In this document: one piece after another, positions 20,617 to 29,909 of the stretch
Position numbering within the stretch: the stretch's first letter is position 1
How the letters are laid out: the number at the start of each line of letters is the position of its first letter
Assembly (NCBI RefSeq): GCF_000513295.1
Contig: NC_023065.1
Span: forward strand, 2,836,501 to 2,900,500
Source of the DNA: Magnetospirillum gryphiswaldense MSR-1 v2
GTDB taxonomy: Bacteria; Pseudomonadota; Alphaproteobacteria; Rhodospirillales; Magnetospirillaceae
Direction of reading: 5' to 3'
DNA: 64,000 bases
Notes under the pieces: generated by a model
What the model was told of the DNA's origin: nothing
Databases searched by the model: none
What the model saw: the letters and a program-made list of their open reading frames with translations, nothing else
Translations under genes and position numbers: made by a program

Positions 20617-20670
20617 ACTCCATGATCTAGGGTATTAAACACCCCCCTAAAGCCCCCATCCCCCCCCTTT

Positions 20671-23199
20671 TCAGATGCGATTGAGGCACCAGCGTGCGCT
20701 TCCTGCCACTGCCTTGGCCTGGGTGAGGCGAAACCCACCACGATAACGGTCCTTCTGGGAACTCAACCACTTTCCGAACCTGACGGAACTGACGGCCCCG
20801 GAGGTGCCGCCTACGTTAAGAAGAGCTTCCCGGAATTCGGGGTCTTTAAACTCGTAGCCGTTGACCGCAGGGCGCGGTTCGATTGCGCGCTTAATGACCT
20901 CAGCTACACCCACGGTGTTGTCCGCGAAGTGCTCCCACCATTGCTCGAAGACAGCCGTGGCGGCAAGCGTTTCCGGGTCTTCCGCACGGTTGGTTTCCTG
21001 GGTGGTAACCACGTCGGGCAGGCCCAACCACACCAACGCGTCGCGGACCCGTTCCGACCAGTCTTTGAAGGACTGCAACGGAACAATGGCTGACCTCCAA
21101 CCAGACAACGCGAAGGCCCGAAGAATCGTCAAGCCGGCAACGACGAACTCGACACGATGCTTCTGAACTTCTTCATAAGGATCGAAATTGTAGGGGCGGA
21201 TTTCCGGGCGTTCCGTTCGGGGATCCAACCTGGAAATAATCGCCCTACGGTTGGTGTCGCCGTCGATCTTCAGGTTATTGCCCGTGAACACCAGCGTCAT
21301 GGCCGTAGGCCGCTCGGGAGCTTCAGATTTCCCCAAAACCCTGGTGGCGGTCTCTTGTGCAGTCAGGACCGCGTTGAGGAAATCACCGCCGATGGGGGCC
21401 GTGCAATTGTCGAACAACGTGAAACTCGAACCGGCCAGCAACCTGGACGACAGTCGCTTTTCCAGCTCTTCGGCATCCTTACCTTGACCAAGGACCGGAG
21501 CCCCACGGCCAAAAGCAACCCATGCCGCCAGATCGGCAAGGAAGGTTTTTCCTGTTCCGGGGCAAGGCGCAGAAAACCCGAACAACGGTGCTGTCCGCAG
21601 CGTCGGACGAATGAGCGCCGTCAAAACCAGCGCGACCCACACCGCCCGATCAACAGGACTGACGAAATCGGGTTCAAAAGTCTGGATCAGCCCTACTAGG
21701 CGGGCCAATGCTATTTCTGCCTCCTCCTTGGTCGGGTTCTCCGGGATCGGGGTGAAGTCGGCATTGGGCGCGTACAACAACCCGGTGCCTGCGTCATAAC
21801 CGGGCGTGGACAGGATCCTTCCATCCGCCAGGATCGTCGGGGCTTGAAGGAAACCGCTGATAGGGCGAAATTTCCAAGAGCCAGTCCGAGCCACAAGCAT
21901 TTCTACTGCGTCTTTAGGGCAGTCACAGGGCACGAAACCTCCCCCGCCAGATTTCCGGCTGTCCCATTTTTCAAAGTCAGCAACCCGCATCGCCCGTTCG
22001 CGAAGATGAACCGCGTTTGCGACGACAAGTTGGGCATCCTTGGTGGGAACGCCATGCCGTCCGGGAACTTCGTTCTCCACCAGCCGAAGCAGCCTGTTGT
22101 TCTGCTGGAAAAGATCAGGGTCGCCTTCCATCAATGCGGCTTCGATAAGATCAACCGTGCGAACCAATTCCCCGCCCCTGACTTGAACCAAAGGGCGCTC
22201 GCGGGTATCGATTTCGACCACCTGTGTGGCGATCTCCTCGGGGAGATCGTCGTTCCATCCCGGAGGAAGGCCTCCACGCTGTTCCGCGTCTTGTTTGACG
22301 AACCGGAGAACCTTCTCCGTCATGTCCGCTTCGGTGAACTCGTCACCAGGGCGTTGTTCGACGTTGTGAAGAACCCAGCCGCAAGCTGCGCGAAGCGCTT
22401 CCACAAGCGTCATTTGTCCAACGCTGACGACATGGGCGAAATGACCGGCAACGTTGGTGGCTTGATCGTCGCGCCCGCCGCAACCCGCAACGGCGGTAAG
22501 GTCCACATGGGCGCTGTTGCCGCTCTTGTTCAGCTTGACGCCCGCAGCTTCCAGCGCGTCCCGCAGGTTCTTTTCGAAGTCCATCGGCAGCGTGGGCAGC
22601 AGCCCAATCACGTCCAGCAATTCGCAATTGGCGGTGTAAGGCAAGCCGGTATCGGGGTGGATCGACGGCGGCAACACGACTTGGGTGCCTGCGGAAAGCA
22701 GTTCGCAGACGGTCTTGCCGTCCTTGTCCTTCACTCGGAAGGTCTTCTCACCGCTGAAGCGGAAGACTGCGACGTAGCCTTTCTTGCCGACGCGCTTCCA
22801 CTGACTTTGAACAGGAATTGCGCTTTCAATGGCCGCGATAACGACGGCGTCGGTGGTGTCGATGTCCAAGGCCACGACCCCGGAAGCGCCCCCCAACGGC
22901 AAACCGATGTTTCCGTTACTGTGGGCGGTCAACCAAGTGCTTTGCTCGTCTTCCCTCGGCATCCGCGACCGGAATAGCGACCAATTCGCCACGGCGGGCC
23001 GTTTCTCACGCGGCACCAACGGGATGACGGGAACCCCAGCGGTCCAATACTTCTGGGCCAGCGAACCAAAAATGCCCGCAACGGCTTGAACCTGTGCGAC
23101 AGTTTGGCTAAAATCCTGGGATTCCTGAAAGCTTTGGTTTTGGTCCTCGTCGGCGTTGGTCGCGCCGACGGGGCCGCGTTCGTTGCGATCAAGCGACAT
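20671..23199 (-). CDS. Prim-pol/ATPase replication protein of the island
   Basis: 842 residues. The N-terminal bifunctional primase-polymerase domain (about 50-220) has GNIGLPLG, the catalytic DID (Asp112, Asp114) and VVLPPSIHP (His181). A P-loop PCPGTGKT (545-552) marks an ATPase/helicase-like second half. Such fusions initiate replication of phages, plasmids and integrative elements. GGGGGAG lies before the ATG, and the start overlaps the end of the excisionase-like gene by 11 bp, so the two are probably co-translated. This suggests the island replicates after excision. Confidence 0.88.
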   Translation of the reverse strand: MSLDRNERGPVGATNADEDQNQSFQESQDFSQTVAQVQAVAGIFGSLAQKYWTAGVPVIPLVPREKRPAVANWSLFRSRMPREDEQSTWLTAHSNGNIGLPLGGASGVVALDIDTTDAVVIAAIESAIPVQSQWKRVGKKGYVAVFRFSGEKTFRVKDKDGKTVCELLSAGTQVVLPPSIHPDTGLPYTANCELLDVIGLLPTLPMDFEKNLRDALEAAGVKLNKSGNSAHVDLTAVAGCGGRDDQATNVAGHFAHVVSVGQMTLVEALRAACGWVLHNVEQRPGDEFTEADMTEKVLRFVKQDAEQRGGLPPGWNDDLPEEIATQVVEIDTRERPLVQVRGGELVRTVDLIEAALMEGDPDLFQQNNRLLRLVENEVPGRHGVPTKDAQLVVANAVHLRERAMRVADFEKWDSRKSGGGGFVPCDCPKDAVEMLVARTGSWKFRPISGFLQAPTILADGRILSTPGYDAGTGLLYAPNADFTPIPENPTKEEAEIALARLVGLIQTFEPDFVSPVDRAVWVALVLTALIRPTLRTAPLFGFSAPCPGTGKTFLADLAAWVAFGRGAPVLGQGKDAEELEKRLSSRLLAGSSFTLFDNCTAPIGGDFLNAVLTAQETATRVLGKSEAPERPTAMTLVFTGNNLKIDGDTNRRAIISRLDPRTERPEIRPYNFDPYEEVQKHRVEFVVAGLTILRAFALSGWRSAIVPLQSFKDWSERVRDALVWLGLPDVVTTQETNRAEDPETLAATAVFEQWWEHFADNTVGVAEVIKRAIEPRPAVNGYEFKDPEFREALLNVGGTSGAVSSVRFGKWLSSQKDRYRGGFRLTQAKAVAGSARWCLNRI

Positions 23200-23386
23200 G
23201 GCGCGCTCCCCCCTTGATCGTCAGGGAGTCAATCAGCGTCCGAATATCGTCCGAGCGGACCCGGACCCCACGACCAACCTTTACGGGACGAAGGTCCCCC
23301 CGGTTGATCATCCGCTTGACGGTGGAGAGTGAAACACCCAGGCACACGCAGGCGCCTTTGAGCGAAAGCAGCGTAACAGCTGACAT
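23189..23386 (-). CDS. Excisionase-like HTH protein
   Basis: 65 residues with a MerR-like HTH_17 fold: LSLKGACVCLGVSLSTVKRM followed by GDLRPVKVGRGVRVRSDDI. Proteins of this size and pattern act as excisionases or AlpA-type activators for the neighbouring integrase. Co-transcribed with the prim-pol gene (11-bp overlap). AGGGGA precedes the ATG. Confidence 0.75.
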   Translation of the reverse strand: MSAVTLLSLKGACVCLGVSLSTVKRMINRGDLRPVKVGRGVRVRSDDIRTLIDSLTIKGGARHVA

Positions 23387-23688
23387 AGATGTCCCCTAAA
23401 CTGAGGGACCCTCTATGCTGGACTTGGGTCGGGTTCGGCGATATTGCCAGTCTGACGCTTCCCGAACAGCACGGGCTTAGCATTTGGAACCAGGGTGGCT
23501 ACGCTTAGCACCACTTTCCTGGCTGGGCTCAACCGAAACGCCGACATGTCGGACGCACCAGAACTCCCAGATCACCAACTAAACGTCAATGTGCCGAGCT
23601 TCCCACCCGGTCCACCCGATGCCCACCATGTCATAGGCCAGCGTCGGATATTGCGTACACAAGAGTCTGCCAGACCCCATATGGGCCG
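23387..23688. other. Intergenic, 302 bp, no gene seen
   Basis: It lies between the integrase stop and the excisionase-like start, both on the minus strand. Short plus-strand frames here run antisense into the integrase and look like chance. It presumably holds the promoter of the excisionase/prim-pol unit; I could not pick clear -35/-10 boxes. Confidence 0.4.
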
Positions 23689-24933
23689 TCAAGCACCTCG
23701 AAGCACCACCACATTGTGCTCCCGATCAACGCCGACCGTCTTCAACACATATCGGGTCCAAGTTTGGAGCGCCGCCTTCTTTTCCTCCAAATAGGAGTGT
23801 TTGTTGTAGTGCTTGGCACCAACGCCCGATGTCGCGTGGTTCATCACCCGGTCGCGAAGTTCCTGACCGATGCCCAGAGAAGCCAGGCCCGTTTCGACGG
23901 TGCGGCGAATATCATGGAACTCCCACGGTTCCCATTCCGCCGCTTTTGCCTCACGGTCCAAAATTTCTTTCAGGCGCTTCATGCCGTTGTAGGCAACCGT
24001 CCCCTTGGCGGTGAACACCCACCGATTGCCAAGGCGGGGCAGCTCTTCAAGAATAGCCTTCACCTCGGGAGCCAGGGGGACGACGTGTTCACGCTTGCCC
24101 TTGTTGCGGAGCATTGGAAGTGTCCAGACCGCCCTTTCAAGATCAACTTCGGACCATTCCATTTCGCGGACCTCATCACGGCGTTGCCCCGTCAAGATCA
24201 TCACCTTGATGAGGGATCGGCTGGGGTCGGTCAGTCCTTCGGCAGCCGTCCAAATCGCCTTCAACTCGTCGCCAGACAGCACCCGGTCCCGGCTGTCGGA
24301 CCTGAACCGCTTCTTGATGGGCTGGGCGACATTGACCTCGATCCATTCGCGTTCCACCGACCAATTCAACAGGTGTTTGAGGCTGGTCAGAACCCGGTCG
24401 CACTGATCCGTTAGCCCCTTTTTGTGTTGAAGATCATCCATCAATTCGACCACATCGGCACGCCGCAACTCGACCAACAGCTTCTTGCCGATCTTTGGAA
24501 CGACGTGATTTCGCAACATGGCCTCGGTCTGCTTCCATTGTCGCTGGTTCGGCCGGCAGTAACCGGCCACGTAATCCTCAACCGTCGCGGCCACCGTCCG
24601 TGACCGTGCTAGGTCTTCGGCAGCCTTGGCTATGGCGGCAGCCGCAGCGGCAGCCTCTTCGGCCATGAGGTCACGACCGACAGCGGCAGCGGCTGTTAAG
24701 GCCTTCGCACGAGCCCTGGCATCCTTGAGGCTCACCTCGGGATAGGTTCCGTAAGTGGCTTTCCGCTGCGCCTGCCCCTTCGGTCGATATTGGATCGACC
24801 AAGACTTCACCCCGTTGGGCGTGACCCTGATCATCAAGCCGGGGCAAGAGAGGTCGGTCTTGCTGTATCGGGTTGCGGTGGACTTCAAGCCCTTTAGGTA
24901 TCGGTCGGTGAATTCGATGCGGTCTGACGTCAC
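23689..24933 (-). CDS. int: Tyrosine recombinase/integrase, P4 type
   Basis: 414 residues. N-terminal arm-DNA-binding domain (DUF4102 type, about 1-85: LKSTATRYSKTDLSCPGLMI), an Ala-rich helix, a core-binding domain (about 115-200), and the catalytic domain with Arg251 in LTGQRRDEV, HDIRR (His340, Arg343), His366 and nucleophile Tyr376 in AKHYNKHSY. It catalyses integration and, with the excisionase, excision at the 64-bp repeats. It lies 176 bp from the right repeat, as expected for this class. Confidence 0.94.
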   Translation of the reverse strand: MTSDRIEFTDRYLKGLKSTATRYSKTDLSCPGLMIRVTPNGVKSWSIQYRPKGQAQRKATYGTYPEVSLKDARARAKALTAAAAVGRDLMAEEAAAAAAAIAKAAEDLARSRTVAATVEDYVAGYCRPNQRQWKQTEAMLRNHVVPKIGKKLLVELRRADVVELMDDLQHKKGLTDQCDRVLTSLKHLLNWSVEREWIEVNVAQPIKKRFRSDSRDRVLSGDELKAIWTAAEGLTDPSRSLIKVMILTGQRRDEVREMEWSEVDLERAVWTLPMLRNKGKREHVVPLAPEVKAILEELPRLGNRWVFTAKGTVAYNGMKRLKEILDREAKAAEWEPWEFHDIRRTVETGLASLGIGQELRDRVMNHATSGVGAKHYNKHSYLEEKKAALQTWTRYVLKTVGVDREHNVVVLRGA

Positions 24934-24998
24934 GGCATTCGCCTTTGGGGCTTCATTGGGGCTTCACTTTATAACCGCAAGTCAGGTTGGACCTGAAA

Positions 24999-25085
24999 GG
25001 GTCTGATTGGGTCATAATAACAAAATATGGCTGAAACACAACGTGTTGTCTCCATACGCATTCACCGCCAGACCCGACCAGACCC
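24999..25085. promoter_or_regulatory. Imperfect inverted repeats beside attR
   Basis: GGGTCTGATTGGGTC (24999-25013) and GACCCGACCAGACCC (25071-25085) are inverted copies agreeing at 13 of 15 positions, between the integrase start and the right attachment repeat. Positions suit integrase arm-type or excisionase binding sites; unproven. Confidence 0.4.
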
Positions 25086-25109
25086 ATCGTGACCCCATAG
25101 ACTTCATTA

Positions 25110-25173
25110 CTCCTAGACGTGAAGCCTCCCTGTTTGACTTAGGCCCCGGTGCATAACCGGGGCCTCTCTTTTT
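25110..25173 (+). repeat. Attachment repeat, right copy (attR-like), 64 bp
   Basis: Exact direct copy of 11807-11870. Here the upstream half of the sRNA is absent, so this copy is only the 3' fragment: part of the last hairpin plus the terminator. Confidence 0.88.
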
Positions 25174-25188
25174 GTCCGCATGGATCGT

Positions 25189-25216
25189 AAAAAGGCTGGG
25201 TTTCCCCGGCCTTTTT
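25189..25216 (-). terminator. Intrinsic terminator after ychF
   Basis: AAAAAGGC / GCCTTTTT stem extended inward by C/G pairs. Read on the minus strand it ends in a T-run just after the ychF stop codon at 25225. Confidence 0.75.
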
Positions 25217-25224
25217 ACTGCGCC

Positions 25225-26328
25225 TCAGACGTTGAAGCGGAAGTGGAAGATATCGCCGTCCTGGACGACGTATTCCTTGCCTTCCAGCCGCATCTTGCCG
25301 GCTTCCTTGGCCCCGCCTTCGCCGCCCAACGCGATGAAATCGTCATAGGCGATGGTTTCGGCGCGGATGAAGCCCTTTTCGAAATCCGTATGAATGACAC
25401 CGGCGGCCTGCGGCGCCTTGGCGCCCTTTTGCACGGTCCAGGCGCGCGCCTCTTTCGGACCGACGGTGAAAAAGGTGATCAGGTGCAGCAATTCATAGCC
25501 GGCACGGATGACCCGGGCCAGGCCGGTTTCTTCCAGGCCCAGGGTTTCCAGGAACTCGGCCCGCTCCTCGTCGCTGCCCAATTGCGCCACTTCCGCCTCG
25601 ATCGCCGCCGAGATCACCACCGCTGAATTGCCCTGGGCGGCGGCCATCTCGAACACCTTCTGCGAAAGCGCGTTGCCGGAAGCCGCCGACGCTTCCTCGA
25701 CATTGCAGGCATAGACCACCGGCTTGATGGTCAACAGGCCCAATTGCTTGGCCATGCGGATTTCGTCTTCGCTGTCGAATTTGACGGTGCGGGCCGGCTT
25801 GCCGTCGCGCAAAGCCGCCAGCAGCGGCAGCATCACCTCGACCTGGGCCTTGGCTTCCTTGTCGCCGCCCTTGGCCTTCTTTTCCAACGGCACGATGCGC
25901 CGTTCCAGGCTGTCGAGATCGGCCAGCATCAGCTCGGTCTCGATGATGTCGGCGTCGCGCACCGGATCGACCGAATCCTCCACGTGCTTGATGTCGTCAT
26001 CGACGAAGCAGCGCAGCACGTGGACGATGGCGTCGACCTCGCGGATATTGGCCAAAAACTGGTTACCCAGCCCCTCACCCTTGGAAGCGCCGCGCACCAG
26101 ACCGGCGATGTCGACGAATTCAAGCTGGGTCGGGATTTCCTTCTGGCTCTTGCCGATGACCACCAGCTTGTCCAGGCGCGGATCGGGCACGGCGACGCGG
26201 CCCACATTGGGTTCGATGGTGCAGAACGGATAATTGGCCGCCTGGGCCGCCGCCGTCTGGGTCAGCGCATTGAAAAGCGTGCTCTTGCCCACGTTGGGCA
26301 GCCCGACGATGCCGCAATTGAAACCCAT
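25225..26328 (-). CDS. ychF: Ribosome-associated GTPase/ATPase YchF (OLA1 family)
   Basis: 367 residues. P-loop GLPNVGKST at residues 8-16, [15 protein letters not shown] switch II region, the N-x-x-E nucleotide motif variant (CNVEE) that gives this family its preference for ATP, and a C-terminal TGS domain. It binds ribosomes and is linked to stress responses. Last gene of the rplY-pth-ychF run; the pth gene lies five bases upstream. Confidence 0.96.
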   Translation of the reverse strand: MGFNCGIVGLPNVGKSTLFNALTQTAAAQAANYPFCTIEPNVGRVAVPDPRLDKLVVIGKSQKEIPTQLEFVDIAGLVRGASKGEGLGNQFLANIREVDAIVHVLRCFVDDDIKHVEDSVDPVRDADIIETELMLADLDSLERRIVPLEKKAKGGDKEAKAQVEVMLPLLAALRDGKPARTVKFDSEDEIRMAKQLGLLTIKPVVYACNVEEASAASGNALSQKVFEMAAAQGNSAVVISAAIEAEVAQLGSDEERAEFLETLGLEETGLARVIRAGYELLHLITFFTVGPKEARAWTVQKGAKAPQAAGVIHTDFEKGFIRAETIAYDDFIALGGEGGAKEAGKMRLEGKEYVVQDGDIFHFRFNV

Positions 26329-26333
26329 GACGT

Positions 26334-27032
26334 CTAATCCTTCTTGCGTTCGAGTGCCGCCTTCAACGCCTCGGCAAGGGATCCTTGCGGCGAGACCGGG
26401 GCGGGCGGAGAAATCATCGAAGGCACAATCGGCGCCTGAGGTGCCGGCTTGTCCTTTTTCGGCTTGGGTGGCGCGGTCAGCACCGCCACCTTGTTCATGA
26501 AACCGGCTTCGTCGCCGGCCAGCAATTTGGGCAAGGCCTCGGCCACCGCGTCGATCAGCGGCGTCACCCAGGTTTCCGCCTTGGCGAAATCGGCCAGCAC
26601 ATAGCCCGATACCCGGTCCTTGTCACCGGGGTGGCCGATGCCCAGACGCACCCGACGATAATTCTGGCCCAAATGCGCATCGATGCTTTTCAGGCCGTTA
26701 TGGCCGCCGGCACCACCGCCGCGCTTGACCTTGACCCGACCGGGGGCGACATCCAGTTCGTCATGGACGACGACGACATCTTCCACCGGGATTTTCAGAA
26801 ATCTCGCTGCCGCCGCCACCGATTGGCCCGACAGGTTCATATAGGTCATGGGCTTCAAGGCCAGGACCTTGACGCCGTCGATATTACCCTCGGCCAGCAT
26901 GCCCTGAAACTTGGCGCGCCAGGGGCCAAAGGAATGGCGGCGGACGAGTTCGTCCGCCGCCATGAAGCCGATATTGTGGCGGTTCTGGGAATATTCGGAA
27001 CCGGGATTCCCCAGTCCTACGACCAGAATCAT
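26334..27032 (-). CDS. pth: Peptidyl-tRNA hydrolase, with a C-terminal tail
   Basis: 232 residues; it recycles peptidyl-tRNA released by stalled ribosomes. The N-terminal catalytic region reads [18 protein letters not shown] with Asn9 and His19 as key residues, and [27 protein letters not shown] follows in two conserved blocks. The enzyme domain ends near residue 185; a Pro/Lys-rich tail of about 45 residues ([15 protein letters not shown]) follows, longer than in many bacteria. It sits between rplY and ychF. Confidence 0.95.
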   Translation of the reverse strand: MILVVGLGNPGSEYSQNRHNIGFMAADELVRRHSFGPWRAKFQGMLAEGNIDGVKVLALKPMTYMNLSGQSVAAAARFLKIPVEDVVVVHDELDVAPGRVKVKRGGGAGGHNGLKSIDAHLGQNYRRVRLGIGHPGDKDRVSGYVLADFAKAETWVTPLIDAVAEALPKLLAGDEAGFMNKVAVLTAPPKPKKDKPAPQAPIVPSMISPPAPVSPQGSLAEALKAALERKKD

Positions 27033-27047
27033 GCCGCCACCAGATCT

Positions 27048-27650
27048 TTACGCTTCGGTCGATTCGGCATCGCCACCCTTGACCGTCGGCGGGACGATGG
27101 TCAACACGCCGGCCTTGGCGCCGACATGATAGGGGGTGACGCCAGCCGGCAGGCCCAGGTCGTTCACATGCACCGAGTAACCGACGTCCTTGCCGGCCAG
27201 ATCGATGACGATCTCGGACGGAATCAGGTCGGGGGCGCAGGTGACTTCCACTTCGTGCAGTTCCAGCGAGACAACGCCGCCGGCCTTGACGCCCGGGGAC
27301 TTGTCGGCGTTGATCACATGCACCGGCACCTTGACGTGCACGACCGCATCGGCGGACACGCGCATCAGGTCGATGTGCACCGGCTGATCGGTGACCGGAT
27401 GGAACTGAACGTCGCGGCACAGGCAGCGGTGCTTGCCGCCGGCAGCCAGATCCACGTCGAACAGACGGGTCTTGAAGCCCGGCTTGTGCAGCTCGGCCCA
27501 AATGACGCGGGGATCGATGGCAATGCAGATGGGGTCCTGCTTGCCGCCGTAAATCACACCCGGAACCTTACCTTCACGGCGAGTGGCTCGGGCGGCCCCC
27601 TTTCCGGCCCGATCGCGCAGCTCGGCGACGATGGCGCTGATCTCAGTCAT
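27048..27650 (-). CDS. rplY: 50S ribosomal protein L25, CTC type
   Basis: 200 residues: N-terminal L25 5S-rRNA-binding domain (about 1-95; GKGAARATRREGKVPGVIYG) and C-terminal TL5/CTC beta domain. This is the long form usual in alphaproteobacteria. First gene of the minus-strand unit with pth and ychF. Confidence 0.95.
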   Translation of the reverse strand: MTEISAIVAELRDRAGKGAARATRREGKVPGVIYGGKQDPICIAIDPRVIWAELHKPGFKTRLFDVDLAAGGKHRCLCRDVQFHPVTDQPVHIDLMRVSADAVVHVKVPVHVINADKSPGVKAGGVVSLELHEVEVTCAPDLIPSEIVIDLAGKDVGYSVHVNDLGLPAGVTPYHVGAKAGVLTIVPPTVKGGDAESTEA

Positions 27651-27964
27651 ATCGATTCTCCAATAACACGTAAAGGCGCGGCCTCCAGGGGTGCCGCGCC
27701 GAAGGGGGCTGTTTACACCTTTGGTCGCCCGTCTTCAAGCTGGATTCGCAGGCATCCGCCCAGCTCTGCCGGCGCCCAGAGCCGAACTATAATTCGTTCG
27801 CCATATTACGCCAGTACAAAGCCGCGATAACTTGTCACAATCATAAAATTGACCTCAACATGGGTGGATGCGCATAGTATCGTGGTTGACGGCGCATCGC
27901 TGACGTCTGATTTATTTAGCCGGTCCTTATTTTACCTTTACAAGGCATAAGGTTTTTACCTGAG
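27651..27964. other. Divergent intergenic region, 314 bp
   Basis: It separates rplY (minus) from the peptide-binding protein gene (plus), so it should carry both promoters. A GC-rich hairpin GGCGCGGC / GCCGCGCC (27675-27700) lies in the rplY leader. The half nearer the plus-strand gene is AT-rich. I could not pick unambiguous promoter boxes. Confidence 0.45.
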
Positions 27965-29644
27965 ATGCACCCGTGGGCACATTTTCGCAACCTATTGGTT
28001 GCCCTGGCGTTTTTGACCCCCCTGGCCGCCCAGGCCAATCCGTCACGCCCCGAATTGGTCATCGGCCTGTCGCAATTTCCCACCATCTTGCACCCCAGCA
28101 TCGAATCGATGATCGTCAAGGCCTATGCCTTGGGCTTCGTCCACCGACCGATCACCGCCTATGATGCCGATTGGAAGCTGGCCTGCCTGATGTGCACCAC
28201 CGTGCCGACGGTAGAAAACGGTCTGGCCAAGACCAAGCCCGATGGCGGCATGACCGTCACCTTCACCCTGCCCGCCGACGCCCGCTGGGCCGACGGCCAG
28301 CCGGTGACCACCGACGACGTCTTGTTCAGTTGGAACGTGGGCAAGCATCCGCAAAGCGGCGTCGCCAATGCCGGCATCTACCGGTCGATCACCGCCATCG
28401 ACACCAGCGCCGACAAAAAGACCTTCACCCTGCATCTGGCCAAGGCCACCGGCACCTATAACGTGCTGACCGATTTCCGCGTCCTGCCCGCCCACGTGGA
28501 AAAGGCCGCCTTCGCCGAACCGGGGGAATACCGCAAACGCAGCCAGTACATGGCCGCGCCCACCAATCCCGGCCTCTATAACGGCCCCTACCGGGTGACC
28601 GAAATGGTCACCGGCAGCCATGTGACGCTGGAACCCAACCCCCATTGGGCCGGCAAAGCCCCGGCCTTTTCCCGCATCGTGCTGCGCACCATCGAGAACA
28701 CCAGCGCCTTGCAAGCGGCGCTGTTGGCCGGACAGGTGCACATGATCGCCGGTGAAATGGGGCTGCCCTTGGATCAGGCGGTATCGCTGGCCAACCGGCT
28801 GCCGCCGGGATACTCGGCCCAGTTCAAGCCCGGTCTGGTCTATGAGCACCTGGACGTCAACCCGGCCCATCCGGCCCTGACCGATCCCAGGGTGCGCCGG
28901 GCGCTTTTGCACGGCATCGACCGCCACGCCATCAGCCGCGAAATGTTCGGCGGCAAGCTGGCCCTGGCCGACAGCGGCATTTCGTCGTTGGAACCCATCT
29001 ACAGCGGTGCGGCCAAGCGTTATGGCTATGACCCGCGCCGCGCCGCCGCCCTGTTGGACGAGGCCGGCTGGAAACAGATGGGGCCGGGCCCGCGTCGTAA
29101 TGCCGCCGGCCAGCCGCTGGTGCTGGAATTGGGGACCACCGCCGGCAACCACTCGCGCGAATTGGTGCAGCAGGTGATCCAGGCGCAATTGCGTCAGATC
29201 GGGGTGGAGATTCGCCCGTTCACCGAAATTTCCCGCACCTTCTTCGCCGACAAGGTGACCAAGCGCGCCTTCACCGGCATGGTGCTGTATTCGTGGTTCG
29301 GCACCCCCGGTCAGGTGCCGCGCAGCACCTTGCATTCCGGTTTCATTCCCAAGGCCGAGAACAATTTCTCGGGCCAGAACTTCACCGGCTACGCCAATCC
29401 CAAGATGGATGCGCTGATCGACGCCCTTGACGCTGAATTGGACCCGGCCAAGCGCCAGCAATTATGGGCCGATCTCCAGGCGCTTTATGCCGAGGATTTA
29501 CCGGCCTTGCCGCTGTTCTTCACCACGGCGGGCTTCATCACCCCGGACTGGCTGAAGGGATTGCGCCCCACCGGTCACGACGCCCCCACCTCACTGTGGG
29601 TCACCGAGTGGAGCGCCGAAGGCAAAGTCGCCGCTCAACGGTGA
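27965..29644 (+). CDS. Solute-binding protein family 5 (peptide/opine type)
   Basis: 559 residues with a signal peptide (cleavage near AAQA, residue 24), then the SBP_bac_5 fold (LVIGLSQFPTILHPSI; RWADGQPVTTDDVLFSW; VRRALLHGIDRHAI). It should bind an oligopeptide or a similar solute in the periplasm and pass it to an ABC permease. No permease or ATPase genes accompany it, so it is an orphan binding protein. Its stop overlaps the end of the convergent small membrane-protein gene by 10 bp. Confidence 0.9.
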   Translation: MHPWAHFRNLLVALAFLTPLAAQANPSRPELVIGLSQFPTILHPSIESMIVKAYALGFVHRPITAYDADWKLACLMCTTVPTVENGLAKTKPDGGMTVTFTLPADARWADGQPVTTDDVLFSWNVGKHPQSGVANAGIYRSITAIDTSADKKTFTLHLAKATGTYNVLTDFRVLPAHVEKAAFAEPGEYRKRSQYMAAPTNPGLYNGPYRVTEMVTGSHVTLEPNPHWAGKAPAFSRIVLRTIENTSALQAALLAGQVHMIAGEMGLPLDQAVSLANRLPPGYSAQFKPGLVYEHLDVNPAHPALTDPRVRRALLHGIDRHAISREMFGGKLALADSGISSLEPIYSGAAKRYGYDPRRAAALLDEAGWKQMGPGPRRNAAGQPLVLELGTTAGNHSRELVQQVIQAQLRQIGVEIRPFTEISRTFFADKVTKRAFTGMVLYSWFGTPGQVPRSTLHSGFIPKAENNFSGQNFTGYANPKMDALIDALDAELDPAKRQQLWADLQALYAEDLPALPLFFTTAGFITPDWLKGLRPTGHDAPTSLWVTEWSAEGKVAAQR

Positions 29645-29865
29645 TTGCGCATCCAACCGCCGAACCAGATCAAGGCCCAGCCGACGGCAATGATCGGCAC
29701 GCCCAGGAACAAGCCGCCGACCACCAGGCTTTGCGGCGGTAGCAGTGGCGAAAACGATGCCGCCAGCCCCAGCCATTGGGCGGTGCCGGCGATGATGGCG
29801 GACAAGGCGGCCAGACCCGACAGGGTCATGACGGCGATGCCGCTGGCGATCAGAATCTTGCTCAT
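29635..29865 (-). CDS. Small two-helix membrane protein, unknown function
   Basis: 76 residues from the ATG at 29865, with two membrane segments (about 4-30 and 43-68) and the sequence LVVGGLFLGVPIIAVGWALI. A TTG at 29913 that overlaps the preceding stop (TTGA) would give 92 residues; the ATG is preferred but not proven. Probably transcribed with the upstream TetR and GNAT genes. No family recognised. Confidence 0.6.
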   Translation of the reverse strand: MSKILIASGIAVMTLSGLAALSAIIAGTAQWLGLAASFSPLLPPQSLVVGGLFLGVPIIAVGWALIWFGGWMRNHR

Positions 29866-29909
29866 GCCGCCATGGTGACGGTCAGCGTCCGAGCCGGCCT
29901 TGGCTTCGG

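Larger units (their letters stand above)
11807..25173. mobile_element. Integrated genomic island, 13.3 kb between 64-bp direct repeats
   Basis: Boundaries are the exact direct repeats at 11807-11870 and 25110-25173. At the right end, pointing inward, are a P4-type tyrosine integrase, an excisionase-like HTH protein and a prim-pol/ATPase replication protein, which mark an integrative element able to replicate at least partly by itself. Cargo includes an AT-rich lipoprotein gene, an IS3 relic, the TlpA/Cys-repeat/membrane-protein operon and a decayed methyltransferase. Relaxase and conjugation genes are absent, so it would need help to transfer. Flanking genes (LysR; ychF-pth-rplY) are core chromosome. 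Confidence 0.85.
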
